DNA of 64,000 bases from Desulfurobacterium sp. TC5-1 (GCF_000421485.1 NZ_ATXC01000001.1:62001-126000); one strand, 5' to 3'. Numbered from the stretch's first letter, positions 34,077 to 45,156 are shown. Notes: a model not told the origin generated them from the letters alone. Program-made: numbers and translations.

Positions 34077-34760
34077 GTGAAAAATTATGAATCCTTTTCA
34101 CCTCAAGAACTTCTTGAAGAATTCATCCTTTCATCTTCCCGTCCTGTCATTACTTCTTCGTTTAGTGTTAATAGTGTGGTTATTCTTGACATGGCTTTAA
34201 AAATTAAACCTGATATAGAAGTAGTTCTTATTGATACAGGTCTTCTGTTTAAAGAGACTTACGAGTTTGCAGAATATCTAAAGAACAAGTGGAACATTAA
34301 TCTTATCTTTGTTGAGCCTGCGCTTTCTCTTGAAGAACAGGGTAAGAAATACGGAAAAGAGCTCTGGAATCGTGATCCTGATCTTTGCTGCAGGTTAAGG
34401 AAAGTTGCCCCACTTGATAAATTCCTTGAGGATGGAGTTGATCTCTGGATTACAGGAATGAGAAGGGATCAATCACCAACCAGAAAGAATCTGAAAAAAG
34501 TGGAAATACACAGACTACCCTCGGGAAGGCGAATAACAAAGCTGGCGCCTGTTGCCGATTGGGACAGGAAAAAGGTCTGGAATTATGTTTTTAAGAATAA
34601 ACTTCCGTATAATCCATTGTATGACAAAGGTTACACATCTTTCGGATGTGTTCCGTGCACTTCTCTTCCTATTTCCGATGATGAACGTTCTGGAAGGTGG
34701 CCGGGGAAAGGGAAGTTAGAGTGTGGCATTCATACATTTACCGAAAAAGAAGAAATGTAG
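34077..34760 (+). CDS. cysH: Phosphoadenylyl/adenylyl-sulfate reductase (4Fe-4S type)
   Basis: The 227-residue protein has the PAPS/APS reductase pattern: VILDMALKI, VVLIDTGLLFKETYEFAE, and the C-terminal ECGIHTF whose Cys is the catalytic nucleophile. CCRLRKVAPL near residue 102 and a later CVPC pair supply the four Cys ligands of the [4Fe-4S] cluster found in APS-type reductases. It reduces activated sulfate to sulfite with thioredoxin as donor. The start is a GTG just after the methyltransferase gene. No other sulfate assimilation gene is visible, so the source of APS is unknown; a deposited alternative would be a thiosulfate- or sulfite-independent role, which I cannot judge. Confidence 0.88.
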   Translation: MKNYESFSPQELLEEFILSSSRPVITSSFSVNSVVILDMALKIKPDIEVVLIDTGLLFKETYEFAEYLKNKWNINLIFVEPALSLEEQGKKYGKELWNRDPDLCCRLRKVAPLDKFLEDGVDLWITGMRRDQSPTRKNLKKVEIHRLPSGRRITKLAPVADWDRKKVWNYVFKNKLPYNPLYDKGYTSFGCVPCTSLPISDDERSGRWPGKGKLECGIHTFTEKEEM

Positions 34761-34805
34761 TAAAATGTTGAGGAGGGTTGTGCTTTAACGTTGGAGGAGG
34801 AAAGG

Positions 34806-35063
34806 ATGCAGGAAGATTTGAGAAAAGCTGAAAGGCTCGCAAGAACGGTTGTGGCTGATTTTTTTCTTTACAATCAGGATAAGATAGATAAAGCTTTAAG
34901 GGAAGATACCCTTTTTGAGCTTTTAGGTGGTGAGCTGGAAGATTCAGAAAAGTTTTATAACTCTAACGTAAACGCTGCGGTAAGAAAGTCTTCTAACTAC
35001 TTCTGGGATACGCTGTTTAATAGACTTATGAAGAGAGAAGCTCAACTGTTCGATATTTCCTGA
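34806..35063 (+). CDS. Small conserved-looking protein upstream of rplJ
   Basis: An 85-residue helical, charged protein from the ATG at 34806, with GGAGGAGGAAAGG immediately upstream; a TTG at 34791 is in frame but lies before that site. The stretch ARTVVADFFLYNQDKIDKAL with LFELLGGELEDSEKFY resembles a short module that I associate with deltaproteobacterial hypothetical proteins (AR-x-I-V-S-D-I-x-L-Y-N), but I cannot name it. It follows cysH by about 45 bases and precedes the rplJ promoter. No Cys, no membrane segment. Confidence 0.68.
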   Translation: MQEDLRKAERLARTVVADFFLYNQDKIDKALREDTLFELLGGELEDSEKFYNSNVNAAVRKSSNYFWDTLFNRLMKREAQLFDIS

Positions 35064-35104
35064 AAGCTATGTTTGAATTTTTAGCGGAAGTGGTGAATTT
35101 TTTC

Positions 35105-35132
35105 TTGACAATGTAGAAACAGTACATATAAT
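35105..35132 (+). promoter_or_regulatory. Strong sigma70 promoter of rplJL-rpoBC
   Basis: TTGACA at 35105-35110 and TATAAT at 35127-35132, both exact consensus, are separated by 16 bases. Transcription would start near 35139, just before the L10 leader structure. Confidence 0.8.
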
Positions 35133-35144
35133 TACACCTGACAG

Positions 35145-35266
35145 TGTGGCGGTCGTAGAGGGTAGGTGCGTGAGCTTAAATGTCCTAAAAGGACAGCCTG
35201 CTGAGACCGGAGGAGAGCTGTTTCTTTCTATCTCAATTAGCCCCTCCCTCTACAATCCCGCCTTTT
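35145..35266 (+). ncRNA. Ribosomal protein L10 leader RNA
   Basis: The untranslated region before rplJ folds as an L10 leader. Outer stems are GGCGG (35148-35152) with CCGCC (35258-35262) and GTAGAGGG (35155-35162) with CCCTCTAC (35246-35253). An inner hairpin TGTCCT/AGGACA (35081-35095 of the second kilobase block, that is 35181-35186 with 35190-35195) has an AAA loop, and the conserved GAGCTTAAATGTCC and CCTGCTGAGAC segments surround it. In bacteria this RNA binds the L10-L12 complex and represses translation of rplJL. The lower-case details of the kink-turn were judged by eye only. Confidence 0.85.
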
Positions 35267-35289
35267 AAAACCTTAAGGAGGTAGCTCCT

Positions 35290-35814
35290 TTGAAAACGAG
35301 AAAGGATAAAGCGGTTATCATTGAAGAATTAAAAGAAAAGTTTGAAAAGGCACCGCTTATTGTTCTCACGGACTTTCAGGGCATGACGGTTGCAGAAAGT
35401 AACGCCCTTAGAAGAGTTCTTAGAGAAGCCGGTGCTGAGTACAGGGTTGTTAAAAACACCCTGATGAGAAAGGCTTATCCGGGGACACCGGTTGAGCAGA
35501 TTGCTGACAAGTTTGTCGGTCCTACTGGTATTGCTTTTGCCTTTGATGACATTGTAGCTGCTGCAAAGGCCCTCAAAAAATTCATCGAGGAAGATGAGAA
35601 GCTGAAGTTTAAAGCAGCCGTTATCGAAGGTAAAGTTGCTGATTACGAACAGCTTAAGGCTCTTGCTTCTGTTCCTTCAAGGGAAGAACTCCTTGGACAG
35701 CTTGCTTTTGCATTGAAGTATCCGGTAAATGCAATAGCCTGGTCTCTGGAAAATCTCTTCCAGAAACTTGTTTTTGTGCTTGAAAACGTAAAAAGCGAGA
35801 AAGAAACAGCTTAA
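35290..35814 (+). CDS. rplJ: 50S ribosomal protein L10
   Basis: A 174-residue L10 with the characteristic VLTDFQGMTVAESNALRRVLREAGAEYRVVKNTLMRKA (shown in part of its N-terminal domain) and C-terminal helix that binds L7/L12 dimers. It forms the base of the ribosomal stalk. The start codon is TTG at 35290, with AAGGAGGTAGC upstream, which is unusual for a ribosomal protein and might lower expression relative to rplL. It is preceded by its own leader RNA and promoter, while rplK and rplA, the usual upstream genes, are absent from this place. Confidence 0.95.
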   Translation: MKTRKDKAVIIEELKEKFEKAPLIVLTDFQGMTVAESNALRRVLREAGAEYRVVKNTLMRKAYPGTPVEQIADKFVGPTGIAFAFDDIVAAAKALKKFIEEDEKLKFKAAVIEGKVADYEQLKALASVPSREELLGQLAFALKYPVNAIAWSLENLFQKLVFVLENVKSEKETA

Positions 35815-35832
35815 TTTATAGGGAGGTAAAGA

Positions 35833-36216
35833 ATGGCTGAAATCACAAAAGAGCAAATAGTAGAAGCAATTGAAAACATGACAGTACTTGAGCTTGTAGA
35901 GCTCATCAACCTCATCAAGGAAAAGTTTGGCGTATCTGATATGCCTGTTGTTGTTGCTGGTCCTGTTGCTGCAGGTGGTGCAGGTGAAGCTGCTGCAGCT
36001 GAGAAAACAGAATTTGACGTTATTCTCAAAAGCCCGGGTGCTAAAAAGATTCAGGTTATCAAGGTTGTTAGAGAAATTACAGGTCTCGGACTTAAAGAAG
36101 CAAAGGCTCTTGTTGACGGTGCTCCAAGCCCGGTAAAAGAAGGCGTATCTAAGGAAGAGGCTGAAGAGATTGCTAAGAAGCTTGAAGAAGCTGGAGCAGA
36201 AGTAGAAGTTAAGTAA
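35833..36216 (+). CDS. rplL: 50S ribosomal protein L7/L12
   Basis: The 127-residue stalk protein has the N-terminal dimerisation helices ([16 protein letters not shown]), an Ala/Gly-rich hinge ([13 protein letters not shown]), and the C-terminal factor-binding domain ([20 protein letters not shown], then [21 protein letters not shown]). It recruits translation factors. GGGAGG precedes the ATG. It follows rplJ by 18 bases and is separated from rpoB by a perfect hairpin. Confidence 0.97.
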   Translation: MAEITKEQIVEAIENMTVLELVELINLIKEKFGVSDMPVVVAGPVAAGGAGEAAAAEKTEFDVILKSPGAKKIQVIKVVREITGLGLKEAKALVDGAPSPVKEGVSKEEAEEIAKKLEEAGAEVEVK

Positions 36217-36261
36217 CATATTGAAAATTTAGAGACCGGGTAATAAATTACCTTTTTCGGC

Positions 36262-36301
36262 GGGTGGTTGTCAGATTGACAACCACCCTTATCCTATTTT
36301 T
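36262..36301 (+). terminator. Attenuator hairpin between rplL and rpoB
   Basis: GGGTGGTTGTCA (36262-36273) and TGACAACCACCC (36277-36288) are perfect 12-base inverted copies around a GAT loop, followed by TTATCCTATTTTT. It looks like a partial intrinsic terminator that would set a higher level of ribosomal protein mRNA than of RNA polymerase mRNA, as known at this junction in other bacteria. Confidence 0.8.
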
Positions 36302-36325
36302 AAAAACCAAAAAAGAGGGTGCAGT

Positions 36326-39300
36326 ATGAGTAGAACACAGGCAGTCAAAAAGGCAACGGGTGTCAAATTAGAAAAATCCCTCCCCAGAAAAACCTTCGCA
36401 GATAGAAAAGAAGTTCTTCCAATTCCGGATCTTCTTGAATTTCCTTTTGAATCCTATGAAAGATTTCTGCAGCTCAATAAGCATCCTGAGAAGAGGGAAA
36501 ATACTGGACTTGAATCAGCTTTTAGACAGGCGTTTCCGATAGTTGATGAGGCGTCCGGTGTTGAAATTCACTATAAAGGCTATGAAATAGGCGATTGGTA
36601 CTGTAAATGTGGAAAATATCAGGGCCTTGGTGGGAAAGGAGTTGTATGTCCCAACTGTGGAATGGAAGTTGTATTTAGACCAAAGTACACTCCTGACGAA
36701 TGTATAGAAAGGGGTATCTCTTACACCGCACCTTTAAGGGTTCTTTTTGAGCTTCACGTGTGGCAGAAAGATCCAAAAACCGGCGAAAAGATAGCTCCGA
36801 TTATAAAAGAAAACAAGATGTATTTTGGTGAAATTCCTCTCATGACAGAGAGGGGAACGTTCATTATTAATGGTACTCAAAAGGTTGTTGTCAGCCAGCT
36901 TCACAGATCTCCCGGTCTTTTCTTTAAAAATGAAGTTTCCAAAACGACAACGGTTGCAAGGATTATTGATATTGCAAGCATAATCCCTGCAATGGGTTCA
37001 TGGATAGAGTTTGAAATTCCCCACAATGAGGTTCTCTACGTTAAGATAGACAGAAAGAGAAGATTTCTTGGAACCTACCTTTTAAGAGCTTTTGGCGTAA
37101 GAACTGATGAGCAGATTATAAACATCTTTTATGGGGATGTTGTAGAGAAATTTAAAATCGTAAACGGTGAAATAGTTGATGAAGAGGGCAATGTTAAGTC
37201 CAGCGAAGATATGCTTGGATACTACCTCATTGAGGATTTAATAGATCCTGAAACGGGTGAAGTCGTTCAGGAAGCTTATGAGGAACTTTCAACAAGTTCA
37301 AGGAAACTTCCTGAAGGTGCTGAGTTTAAAGCAGTTCACAGAAAAGCAAAGCCTTACGGTGCTGTTATTATTAACACTTTGAGAAAAGAGAAGAAGGACA
37401 GAGTTAGAGAAAAGATAGACGATCCCCTTATCGCTGCTTACGTTGAGATTTTTAGAAAGGTTAGACCCGGTGATACGGCTACCGTTGAAGGTGCTAAAAG
37501 ACTATTTGAAACTATGTTTTTCAGCACCAAGCACTACGACCTTTCAAGGGTTGGCAGGGCAAAAATTAACGAAAAGGTTTATCCTCAGGAAAAACTTAAA
37601 GAAATAACGAAAGAAGATCTCACTTCTATAGACTGGCTGCCTCCTCTTAGAATTGCTGAAGATGTTAAAAACGAAGATGGTGACATTGTTATAACGAAAG
37701 GAACATTTCTTGACAGAGAAGTTGCAATTAAACTTTTAGAGCTTACCAGCGTTGATAAGATAGCGGTTGAGCCTGATTACGACGAGGCTGGAAGGCTTCT
37801 CCACAAAGCAGACATTGTAGGAACTGTTAAGGCATTACTTGAGGTTCATGCTGGAATTAGAGGTTACGACGATATTGACCACCTTGGTAACAGAAGGGTT
37901 AGAGGCGTTGGCGAACTTGCAGAGATAGCCTTTAAGTCAGGTCTTTTCAAGCTTGAAAAAGCTGTAAGGGAAAAGCTTGGTGTTGCTGATGTTGAGTCTG
38001 TTATGCCTCAGGATCTTATAAATCCAAGAACGGCACTTAATCCTTTAAATGAGTTCTTCAACCTTACACAGCTCTGCCAGTTCATGGATCAGACAAACCC
38101 ACTTTCAGAGACAACGCATAAGAGACGTCTTTCAGCACTTGGCCCTGGCGGTCTTACAAGGGAAAGAGCTGGATTTGAAGTGCGTGATGTTCATCCATCC
38201 CACTACGGCCGTATCTGTCCAATTGAAACGCCAGAAGGTCAGAATATCGGTCTCATTAACTCTCTTACCACATATGGAAAGATTAACTGGCTTGGCTTCC
38301 TTGAGACGCCTTACAGAAAGGTCGTTAACGGAAAGGTTACCGATGAGATTGTTTACATGACAGCCGATGAAGAGGAGAACTACATTATTGCTCAGGCTAA
38401 CGCCCCTGTTGATGAAGAGGGCAACCTTACCTCTGACATGGTAATGGCAAGGCACAAAGCCGAGTTCAAACTTGTAAAGAAAGAAGAAGTTCAGTTTATG
38501 GACGTTTCACCTAAGCAGGTCTTTTCAGTATCAGCTTCTCTCATTCCATTCCTTGAGCACGATGACGCCAACCGTGCCCTCATGGGTTCAAACATGCAGC
38601 GTCAGGCTGTTCCTTTAGTTAAGACAGAGGCACCGTTTGTTGCCACAGGTATGGAGAAGCCGGTTGCTCTTTACAGTAGAAACGCTGTTGTTGCAAGGCG
38701 TTCAGGTATCGTTGAGAGCGTAACTGCTGACAAGATAATCATAAAGGTTGATCCGGAAGAGATAACGGAAGGCGGACTTTCCGTTGATACAGGTTTTGAC
38801 GTTTATGAGCTTAAAAAGTTCAAGAAGTCAAACCAGAAAACCTGCTTCAACCAGAGACCTATCGTTAAAAAAGGTCAAAGGGTTGAAAAAGGCGAAATAA
38901 TCGCAGATGGTCCTTCAATGGATAACGGTGAGCTTGCCCTTGGTAAGAACGTTCTCATTGCATTTATGCCATGGCGCGGTTACAACTTTGAGGATGCCAT
39001 CCTCGTCAGTGAAAGACTTTTGAAAGACGATGTTTATACTTCAATTCACATACAGGAACTTGAGTGTGAGGCAGTAGAAACAAAGCTTGGAAGAGAAGAG
39101 ATAACAAGAGATATTCCGGGCGTTCCCGAGTCTCTGCTTAAGAATCTTGACGAATCAGGAATTGTGAGAATCGGAACCTATGTGAAGCCCGGCGACATCT
39201 TAGTTGGAAAGGTTACGCCAAAAGGAGAGCAGGTTCTAACGCCTGAAGAGAAGCTGCTCCAGGCTATTTTCGGTGAGAAGGCAAAAGGTGTTAAAGATTC

Positions 39301-40690
39301 TTCACTCTACGTGCCTCACGGTGTGGAAGGTGTTGTTATTGATGTTAAGATTCTCTCAAGGAAGGGAGAGAAGAAAGACGTTAGAACACAGCTTATAGAG
39401 AGTGAAGAGAAGGCAAAACTCGAAAGGGCCAAGCAGGAAGAGATAGGTCTTGTTAAGGCAGACAGGGACAGAAGGGCTGCTGAACTTATCGTTGGAAAGG
39501 CTGTTAAGGAAGACGTTTACGACGCTAACGGCAATCTTCTTGTTGCTGCCGGTGAAAAGATAACTGAAGATAAAGTTAACGATGTTGTCTTCTTTGCCCT
39601 TCGTAAGCCTTCAATAATAGATGACGCTGAAGTTGAGAAGAAGCTTAAAGAGATAAGGATCAAGGCTGTTGATAAGATTGCGCTTATTGAAAACATCTAT
39701 GAAGAGAAGAAAGCTGCCCTTGAAATGGGACATGACCTTCCTGCTGGTGTGAATAAGGTTGTCAAGGTTTACATAGCAACCAAGCGTAAGCTTACAATTG
39801 GTGATAAGATGTCAGGTCGTCACGGAAACAAGGGTGTTGTTTCCCAGATAAGACCTGTTGAAGATATGCCTTTCCTTGAAGATGGTACACCAATTGACAT
39901 TACTCTTAACCCTCTTGGCGTTCCATCTCGTATGAACGTTGGACAGATTCTTGAAGTTCACCTTGGTCTTGCCGCTAAAGAGCTTGGTAAGAAGATTGAA
40001 AAGCTTATGAAGGTTGGACTTGACCTTGTAAGGGAAGAAATAAAAGCTATCTATAACGATGAAAGCATAAGCAAGCTTATAGATTCTCTATCTGACGATG
40101 AACTGAGAGAGGTTGCCAAGAAGCTTTCAAAGGGTATCAGGTTTGAATCACCTATTTTTATGGGTGCTAAAGAGAAAGAGATTAAGAGACTTCTCAAGCT
40201 TGCGGGACTTCCTGAAACGGGAAGACTCACAGTTTATGATGGTCTTACTGGAGAGCCGTTTGACCAGGACGTTACCGTTGGTTACATGTACATGCTCAAG
40301 CTTATTCACCTTGCTGACGATAAGATTCATGCCCGTTCAACAGGTCCTTACTCACTCATTACTCAACAGCCACTTGGTGGTAAGGCACAGTTTGGCGGTC
40401 AGAGATTTGGTGAGATGGAAGTCTGGGCACTTGAAGCTTACGGTGCTGCTTACACGCTTCAGGAGATGCTTACGGTTAAGTCTGACGATGTTGAAGGAAG
40501 GTCAAGGGTTTACGAATCTATCGTAAAAGGAAAGTACACATTTGAACCTGGACTTCCTGAATCATTTAACGTTCTTGTTAGAGAGCTTAAAGCACTTGCC
40601 CTTGATGTTAAATTCATCAAGCAGATAGAAGAAGCAGAGCCTGAGAAGAGCGAGGCTGAAAAACTATTTGAAGAGAAAGAAGAAGAGTAA
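36326..40690 (+). CDS. rpoB: RNA polymerase subunit beta
   Basis: A 1454-residue beta subunit, near the upper end of the family range. The rifampicin region (FFNLTQLCQFMDQTNPLSE, then THKRRLSALGPGGLTRERAG) and the C-terminal catalytic segments (HGNKGVVS, GGKAQFGGQRFGEMEVWALEAYGA) are intact. In the N-terminal lobe CKCGKYQGLGGKGVVCPNCGMEV gives four Cys arranged as a zinc ribbon, an insertion not seen in E. coli RpoB. It forms the catalytic core with RpoC, which follows after 56 bases. Likely a single operon with rplJL. Confidence 0.97.
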   Translation: MSRTQAVKKATGVKLEKSLPRKTFADRKEVLPIPDLLEFPFESYERFLQLNKHPEKRENTGLESAFRQAFPIVDEASGVEIHYKGYEIGDWYCKCGKYQGLGGKGVVCPNCGMEVVFRPKYTPDECIERGISYTAPLRVLFELHVWQKDPKTGEKIAPIIKENKMYFGEIPLMTERGTFIINGTQKVVVSQLHRSPGLFFKNEVSKTTTVARIIDIASIIPAMGSWIEFEIPHNEVLYVKIDRKRRFLGTYLLRAFGVRTDEQIINIFYGDVVEKFKIVNGEIVDEEGNVKSSEDMLGYYLIEDLIDPETGEVVQEAYEELSTSSRKLPEGAEFKAVHRKAKPYGAVIINTLRKEKKDRVREKIDDPLIAAYVEIFRKVRPGDTATVEGAKRLFETMFFSTKHYDLSRVGRAKINEKVYPQEKLKEITKEDLTSIDWLPPLRIAEDVKNEDGDIVITKGTFLDREVAIKLLELTSVDKIAVEPDYDEAGRLLHKADIVGTVKALLEVHAGIRGYDDIDHLGNRRVRGVGELAEIAFKSGLFKLEKAVREKLGVADVESVMPQDLINPRTALNPLNEFFNLTQLCQFMDQTNPLSETTHKRRLSALGPGGLTRERAGFEVRDVHPSHYGRICPIETPEGQNIGLINSLTTYGKINWLGFLETPYRKVVNGKVTDEIVYMTADEEENYIIAQANAPVDEEGNLTSDMVMARHKAEFKLVKKEEVQFMDVSPKQVFSVSASLIPFLEHDDANRALMGSNMQRQAVPLVKTEAPFVATGMEKPVALYSRNAVVARRSGIVESVTADKIIIKVDPEEITEGGLSVDTGFDVYELKKFKKSNQKTCFNQRPIVKKGQRVEKGEIIADGPSMDNGELALGKNVLIAFMPWRGYNFEDAILVSERLLKDDVYTSIHIQELECEAVETKLGREEITRDIPGVPESLLKNLDESGIVRIGTYVKPGDILVGKVTPKGEQVLTPEEKLLQAIFGEKAKGVKDSSLYVPHGVEGVVIDVKILSRKGEKKDVRTQLIESEEKAKLERAKQEEIGLVKADRDRRAAELIVGKAVKEDVYDANGNLLVAAGEKITEDKVNDVVFFALRKPSIIDDAEVEKKLKEIRIKAVDKIALIENIYEEKKAALEMGHDLPAGVNKVVKVYIATKRKLTIGDKMSGRHGNKGVVSQIRPVEDMPFLEDGTPIDITLNPLGVPSRMNVGQILEVHLGLAAKELGKKIEKLMKVGLDLVREEIKAIYNDESISKLIDSLSDDELREVAKKLSKGIRFESPIFMGAKEKEIKRLLKLAGLPETGRLTVYDGLTGEPFDQDVTVGYMYMLKLIHLADDKIHARSTGPYSLITQQPLGGKAQFGGQRFGEMEVWALEAYGAAYTLQEMLTVKSDDVEGRSRVYESIVKGKYTFEPGLPESFNVLVRELKALALDVKFIKQIEEAEPEKSEAEKLFEEKEEE

Positions 40691-40696
40691 CAGTTT

Positions 40697-40711
40697 GGGG
40701 GCTTTGCCCCC
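40697..40711 (+). terminator. Short hairpin between rpoB and rpoC
   Basis: GGGGGC and GCCCCC form a six-pair stem with a TTT loop, followed by TTTAGTATAAAG. The T-run is short, so it is unlikely to terminate efficiently. It may be an mRNA processing or pausing site. Confidence 0.35.
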
Positions 40712-40746
40712 TTTAGTATAAAGAATCCTTTGCAGGAGGAGCTGTA

Positions 40747-43700
40747 GTGAAAGAGATTATCTTTTCAGAAGAACCTAAAACCTTTGATTTTGATGCAATA
40801 GAGATTGGCCTTGCTTCACCTGAAAAAATTAAGGAGTGGTCTTACGGTGAAGTAAAGCTGCCAGAGACACTTAATTACAGGACATTAAAGCCAGAGAAGG
40901 ACGGACTTTTCTGTGCGAGAATATTCGGACCTGTAAGGGATTGGGAATGTCTCTGTGGAAAATACAGAGGTTCAAAATATAAAGGTGTAGTTTGTGATAG
41001 ATGCGGTGTAGAAGTTACTCTTTCAAGAGAGAGAAGAAGAAGGTTCGGTCACATTGAACTTGCAGCTCCGTGTACGCACATCTGGTACGTAAAGTCAGTT
41101 CCAAGTAAAATAGGTGCCCTTTTAGGACTTTCTGTAAGGGAAGTTGAAAGGGTTGTTTACTTTGAAAGCTACATAGTTCTTGATCCAGGCGATGAGGAAG
41201 AAACAGGCCTTAAACAGTTTCAAATATTAACGGAAGAAGAGTACAGAGAAAAGATAGAGGAAGTTGGTGAGGATGCCTTTGAGGTTGGTATTGGTGCCGA
41301 AGCCATAAAAGAAGCTCTTAGAAGGGTTAACCTTGAAGACCTTGCCGAGGAGCTTCGTGAAGAGATAAGAATGTACTCTGGTGAGATTGACGGTATCAAC
41401 AGCGATCTTCAGAAGAGACTGCCCAACGTATTTAAGGCGGCAGTTGAAACAATTTCTTACTACACAGGTCTTTCAGAAGACACCATTATCGGTATTGTTA
41501 AGAAAACACTTGTTGTTGTAGTTGAGCCTGGAGATAGCAACCTTGAAAAGGGACAGATTATTCCTTACGAAGACTTCAAGAAGATTTCGGAAACATGCAC
41601 GCTGAAAGTTGAAAAAGGTGGAAAAGCCCTTGACTGGTATGTTGACTACCTTGTTGAGCTTGGAAAAATTCAGAGCAAAGAGCTTGTAAAGGAAGAAATC
41701 AGAAGGGCTACAAGAAAAGATACAACAGAAGCTAAACTTAAAAAGTTGGTTAAAAGATTAAGACTTGTAGAGGCTTTCATAGAAAGTGATAACAAGCCTG
41801 AGTGGATGGTTCTTGAGGTTCTTCCTGTTCTTCCACCGGAATTGAGACCTTTAGTTCCTCTTGAAGGTGGCAGGTTTGCAACATCTGACCTTAACGACCT
41901 TTACAGAAGGGTTATTAACAGGAATAACCGTCTTAAAAGACTTATAGAGCTTGATGCTCCTGACATTATCATCAGAAACGAAAAGAGAATGCTTCAGGAA
42001 GCGGTTGATACTCTCATAGATAACGGAAGAAGAGGAAGGCCTGTAAGAAGTTCAAAGGGACATCCTCTTAAGTCTCTTTCAGATGTTTTGAGAGGAAAGC
42101 AGGGAAGATTCAGGCAGAACCTTTTGGGTAAAAGAGTTGACTACTCAGGTCGTGCCGTTATCGTTATCGGTCCTGACCTTAAGATGCACCAGTGCGGTCT
42201 TCCTAAAATTATGGCACTTGAACTCTTTAAGCCTTTTATATACAGAAGACTGGAAGAGAAAGGCTACGCTAATACGGTCAAGCAAGCCAAGAAGATGGTT
42301 GAAAGACAGGATCCGGTAGTATGGGAATGCCTTGAAGAGGTTATTAAAGAACACCCTGTTCTTCTCAACCGTGCGCCGACACTTCACAGAGTTTCTGTTC
42401 AGGCTTTTGAACCGATACTTGTTGAGGGTAAGGCTATTAAGCTTCATCCTCTTGTCTGTGCGGCGTTTAACGCTGACTTTGATGGTGACCAGATGGCCGT
42501 TCACGTCCCTCTTTCCCTTGAGGCGCAGCTTGAAGCTTACACACTTATGCTTTCAACTCAGAACATTCTTTCACCAGCTCACGGAAGACCTCTTGCCGTT
42601 CCGTCTCAGGACATGGTTCTTGGTCTTTACTACATTACACTTGAGAAGAAAGGTGCTAAAGGTGAAGGAAAGATATTTGCTAACTTTAACGAGGCACTCA
42701 GGGCCCTTGATCTTGGTCTTATAGATCTCCACGCAAAGATTAAGGTTAGAATTCCTGCCCACAAGAGTGAAACAGGAAAACCTGAACTTGTTGAAACGAC
42801 GGCCGGAAGGATAAAGTTTAATCTGCTCCTTCCAGAGGATTATCCCTACATTAACAGGGTAATGAGCAAGAAAGCCATTGCTGCCATGATTGCCGACATT
42901 CACAAAAAATTCGGTAATGAAGTTACCGTTGATATGCTTGATAGGTTAAAGGAAAACGGATTTCTCATGGCAACGCTTGGTGGTCTCTCAATCGGTATAG
43001 ATGATCTTCATATTCCACCTACGAAAAAAGAGCTTGTTGAAAAGGCTAAGAAGGAAGTAGAGAGGATAGAGGAAGGTTACAGAAAAGGCCTTCTTTCTAA
43101 GGATGAAAGGTACAACAAGATAGTTGATATATGGACAAGGGTTACGGAGCAGATAACCAAAGACATGATGGAGTACATGAAAACTCACGATATTGACAGC
43201 CGTGGAAGGCTTCCAGACGATGGTACTTTCAATCCAGTTTACATGATGCTCTCCTCCGGTGCTCGTGGTAGCCAGCAGCAGATTCGTCAGCTTGCAGGTT
43301 TAAGGGGTCTTATGGCCAAGCCTTCCGGTGAAATCATTGAAACACCTATTATTTCAAGTTTCCGTGAAGGTCTGACAGTTCTTGAATACTTTATCTCAAC
43401 TCACGGTGCAAGAAAAGGTCTTGCCGATACCGCTCTTAAAACTGCTGACGCCGGTTACCTGACAAGGAGACTTGCTGATGTTGCTCAGGATATTATTGTA
43501 ACGATGGAAGACTGCGGGTGCGATGACGGTATTGAGATTTCTGCTCTCATGGAAGCGGGTGAGATTGTTATTCCGCTTGCTAAAAGGATTGCAGGAAGAT
43601 ACGCTGCTGAAGACATATCCGATCCTATAACAGGTGAGATTCTGGTTCGCAAGAACGAAGAGATTTCAGATGAAATGGCGCAGAGGATTGAAGATCTTGG

Positions 43701-45156
43701 TATAGATAAGGTTAAGATTAGATCTGTTATGACCTGTAAGGCACCATTTGGTGTTTGTGCCAAATGTTACGGAAGGGACCTTGCAAGGAGAAGGCCGGTT
43801 CAGTTAGGAGAATCTGTGGGTATTATTGCTGCCCAGTCAATCGGTGAGCCGGGAACCCAGCTTACCATGCGTACCTTCCACATTGGTGGTATTGCCATGC
43901 GTGGTGCTGAAGAATCTGAATACAAGGCCAAACATGAGGGAATCGTTAAAGTCTTTGATGTTAACACGATTACCGATACTGAAGGGAATGTCATTGTCAT
44001 TAACAGAGCCGGAAAAATTGCCGTTGTTGATGAGAAGACAGGTAAACACCTTGAAAGGTATGATATTCCTTACGGCTCTTACTTGAGGGTTAAAGATGGT
44101 CAGCAGGTGAAGCCTGGAATGATACTTGTCGAGTGGGATCCACTCGCTGTACCTATTCTTGCCCTCAAATCCGGTACTGTCAGGTATAAAGATATTATTC
44201 CGGGAGTTACCATTTCTGAAACAGAACCTGTTGTTCTTGAGTACAGGACCCTTCCATACGAGCCAACAATTGAAATAGTTGATGAAAACGGTGAAGTTGT
44301 TGATTTCTATCCTCTTCCTGTTGGTTCCCGTATAATGGTTAAAGAAGGTGAAAAGGTTACAGTTGGAACATCTCTGGCAAGGCTTCCGAGAAAAATTGGA
44401 GGAACGAAGGACATTACCGGTGGTCTGCCGAGAGTTGCGGAACTTCTTGAAGCGAGAAAGCCAAAAGATGCGGCAATTCTTGCTGAAATTGACGGTAAGG
44501 TTTATGTTGAAACAGAGAGAGCTAAGAAAAAGATAACTATCCTCAATCCTGAAACCGGCGTTAAAAGGGAATACGAAGTTCCAAAAGGAAAGTATATTTA
44601 TGTGAGAACGGGAGACTACGTTAAAGCCGGTGAGCCTCTGACGGACGGTCAGCTTAATCCTCACGACATACTTGCCATCATGGGTGAAAGAGCTGTTGAG
44701 AGATTCCTCCTTGATGAGGTTCAGTCTGTTTACCGTGCTCAGGGCGTTGAGATTAACGACAAGCATTTTGAAGTAATTATCAAGAGAATGCTCAGAAAGG
44801 TTAAGATAGAGGACGCTGGCGACAGTAACTTCCTTGTTGAAGAGATCGTTGACAGAGAGGAGTTTGAAAGAGTGAGAGAGAGACTCTTTAAGGAAGGCAA
44901 GCGGCCACCTAAAGCCAAGCCTGTTCTTACGGGTATCACAAAGGCAGCTCTTTCTACGGAAAGCTTTATCTCTGCTGCTTCCTTCCAGGAGACAACGAGG
45001 GTTCTATCTGAGGCAGCAGTTAGAGGTAAGAGGGATTATCTCAGAGGTCTTAAAGAAAACGTTATTATCGGAAGACTTATTCCCGCCGGAACAGGAAGGA
45101 AAGAATACAGAAAAGTTACATGGCAGTACTGTGAAAAAGCTGAAGAGGCAGAGTAA
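40747..45156 (+). CDS. rpoC: RNA polymerase subunit beta'
   Basis: A 1469-residue beta' subunit with a GTG start (GGAGG upstream). The N-terminal zinc finger (CLCGKYRG, then CDRCGVEV), the active-site [12 protein letters not shown], the bridge-helix region ([21 protein letters not shown]) and the second zinc site ([19 protein letters not shown]) are all visible. RpoB and RpoC are separate, unlike the fused form of Helicobacter. It ends the operon; a strong terminator follows 22 bases later. Confidence 0.97.
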   Translation: MKEIIFSEEPKTFDFDAIEIGLASPEKIKEWSYGEVKLPETLNYRTLKPEKDGLFCARIFGPVRDWECLCGKYRGSKYKGVVCDRCGVEVTLSRERRRRFGHIELAAPCTHIWYVKSVPSKIGALLGLSVREVERVVYFESYIVLDPGDEEETGLKQFQILTEEEYREKIEEVGEDAFEVGIGAEAIKEALRRVNLEDLAEELREEIRMYSGEIDGINSDLQKRLPNVFKAAVETISYYTGLSEDTIIGIVKKTLVVVVEPGDSNLEKGQIIPYEDFKKISETCTLKVEKGGKALDWYVDYLVELGKIQSKELVKEEIRRATRKDTTEAKLKKLVKRLRLVEAFIESDNKPEWMVLEVLPVLPPELRPLVPLEGGRFATSDLNDLYRRVINRNNRLKRLIELDAPDIIIRNEKRMLQEAVDTLIDNGRRGRPVRSSKGHPLKSLSDVLRGKQGRFRQNLLGKRVDYSGRAVIVIGPDLKMHQCGLPKIMALELFKPFIYRRLEEKGYANTVKQAKKMVERQDPVVWECLEEVIKEHPVLLNRAPTLHRVSVQAFEPILVEGKAIKLHPLVCAAFNADFDGDQMAVHVPLSLEAQLEAYTLMLSTQNILSPAHGRPLAVPSQDMVLGLYYITLEKKGAKGEGKIFANFNEALRALDLGLIDLHAKIKVRIPAHKSETGKPELVETTAGRIKFNLLLPEDYPYINRVMSKKAIAAMIADIHKKFGNEVTVDMLDRLKENGFLMATLGGLSIGIDDLHIPPTKKELVEKAKKEVERIEEGYRKGLLSKDERYNKIVDIWTRVTEQITKDMMEYMKTHDIDSRGRLPDDGTFNPVYMMLSSGARGSQQQIRQLAGLRGLMAKPSGEIIETPIISSFREGLTVLEYFISTHGARKGLADTALKTADAGYLTRRLADVAQDIIVTMEDCGCDDGIEISALMEAGEIVIPLAKRIAGRYAAEDISDPITGEILVRKNEEISDEMAQRIEDLGIDKVKIRSVMTCKAPFGVCAKCYGRDLARRRPVQLGESVGIIAAQSIGEPGTQLTMRTFHIGGIAMRGAEESEYKAKHEGIVKVFDVNTITDTEGNVIVINRAGKIAVVDEKTGKHLERYDIPYGSYLRVKDGQQVKPGMILVEWDPLAVPILALKSGTVRYKDIIPGVTISETEPVVLEYRTLPYEPTIEIVDENGEVVDFYPLPVGSRIMVKEGEKVTVGTSLARLPRKIGGTKDITGGLPRVAELLEARKPKDAAILAEIDGKVYVETERAKKKITILNPETGVKREYEVPKGKYIYVRTGDYVKAGEPLTDGQLNPHDILAIMGERAVERFLLDEVQSVYRAQGVEINDKHFEVIIKRMLRKVKIEDAGDSNFLVEEIVDREEFERVRERLFKEGKRPPKAKPVLTGITKAALSTESFISAASFQETTRVLSEAAVRGKRDYLRGLKENVIIGRLIPAGTGRKEYRKVTWQYCEKAEEAE

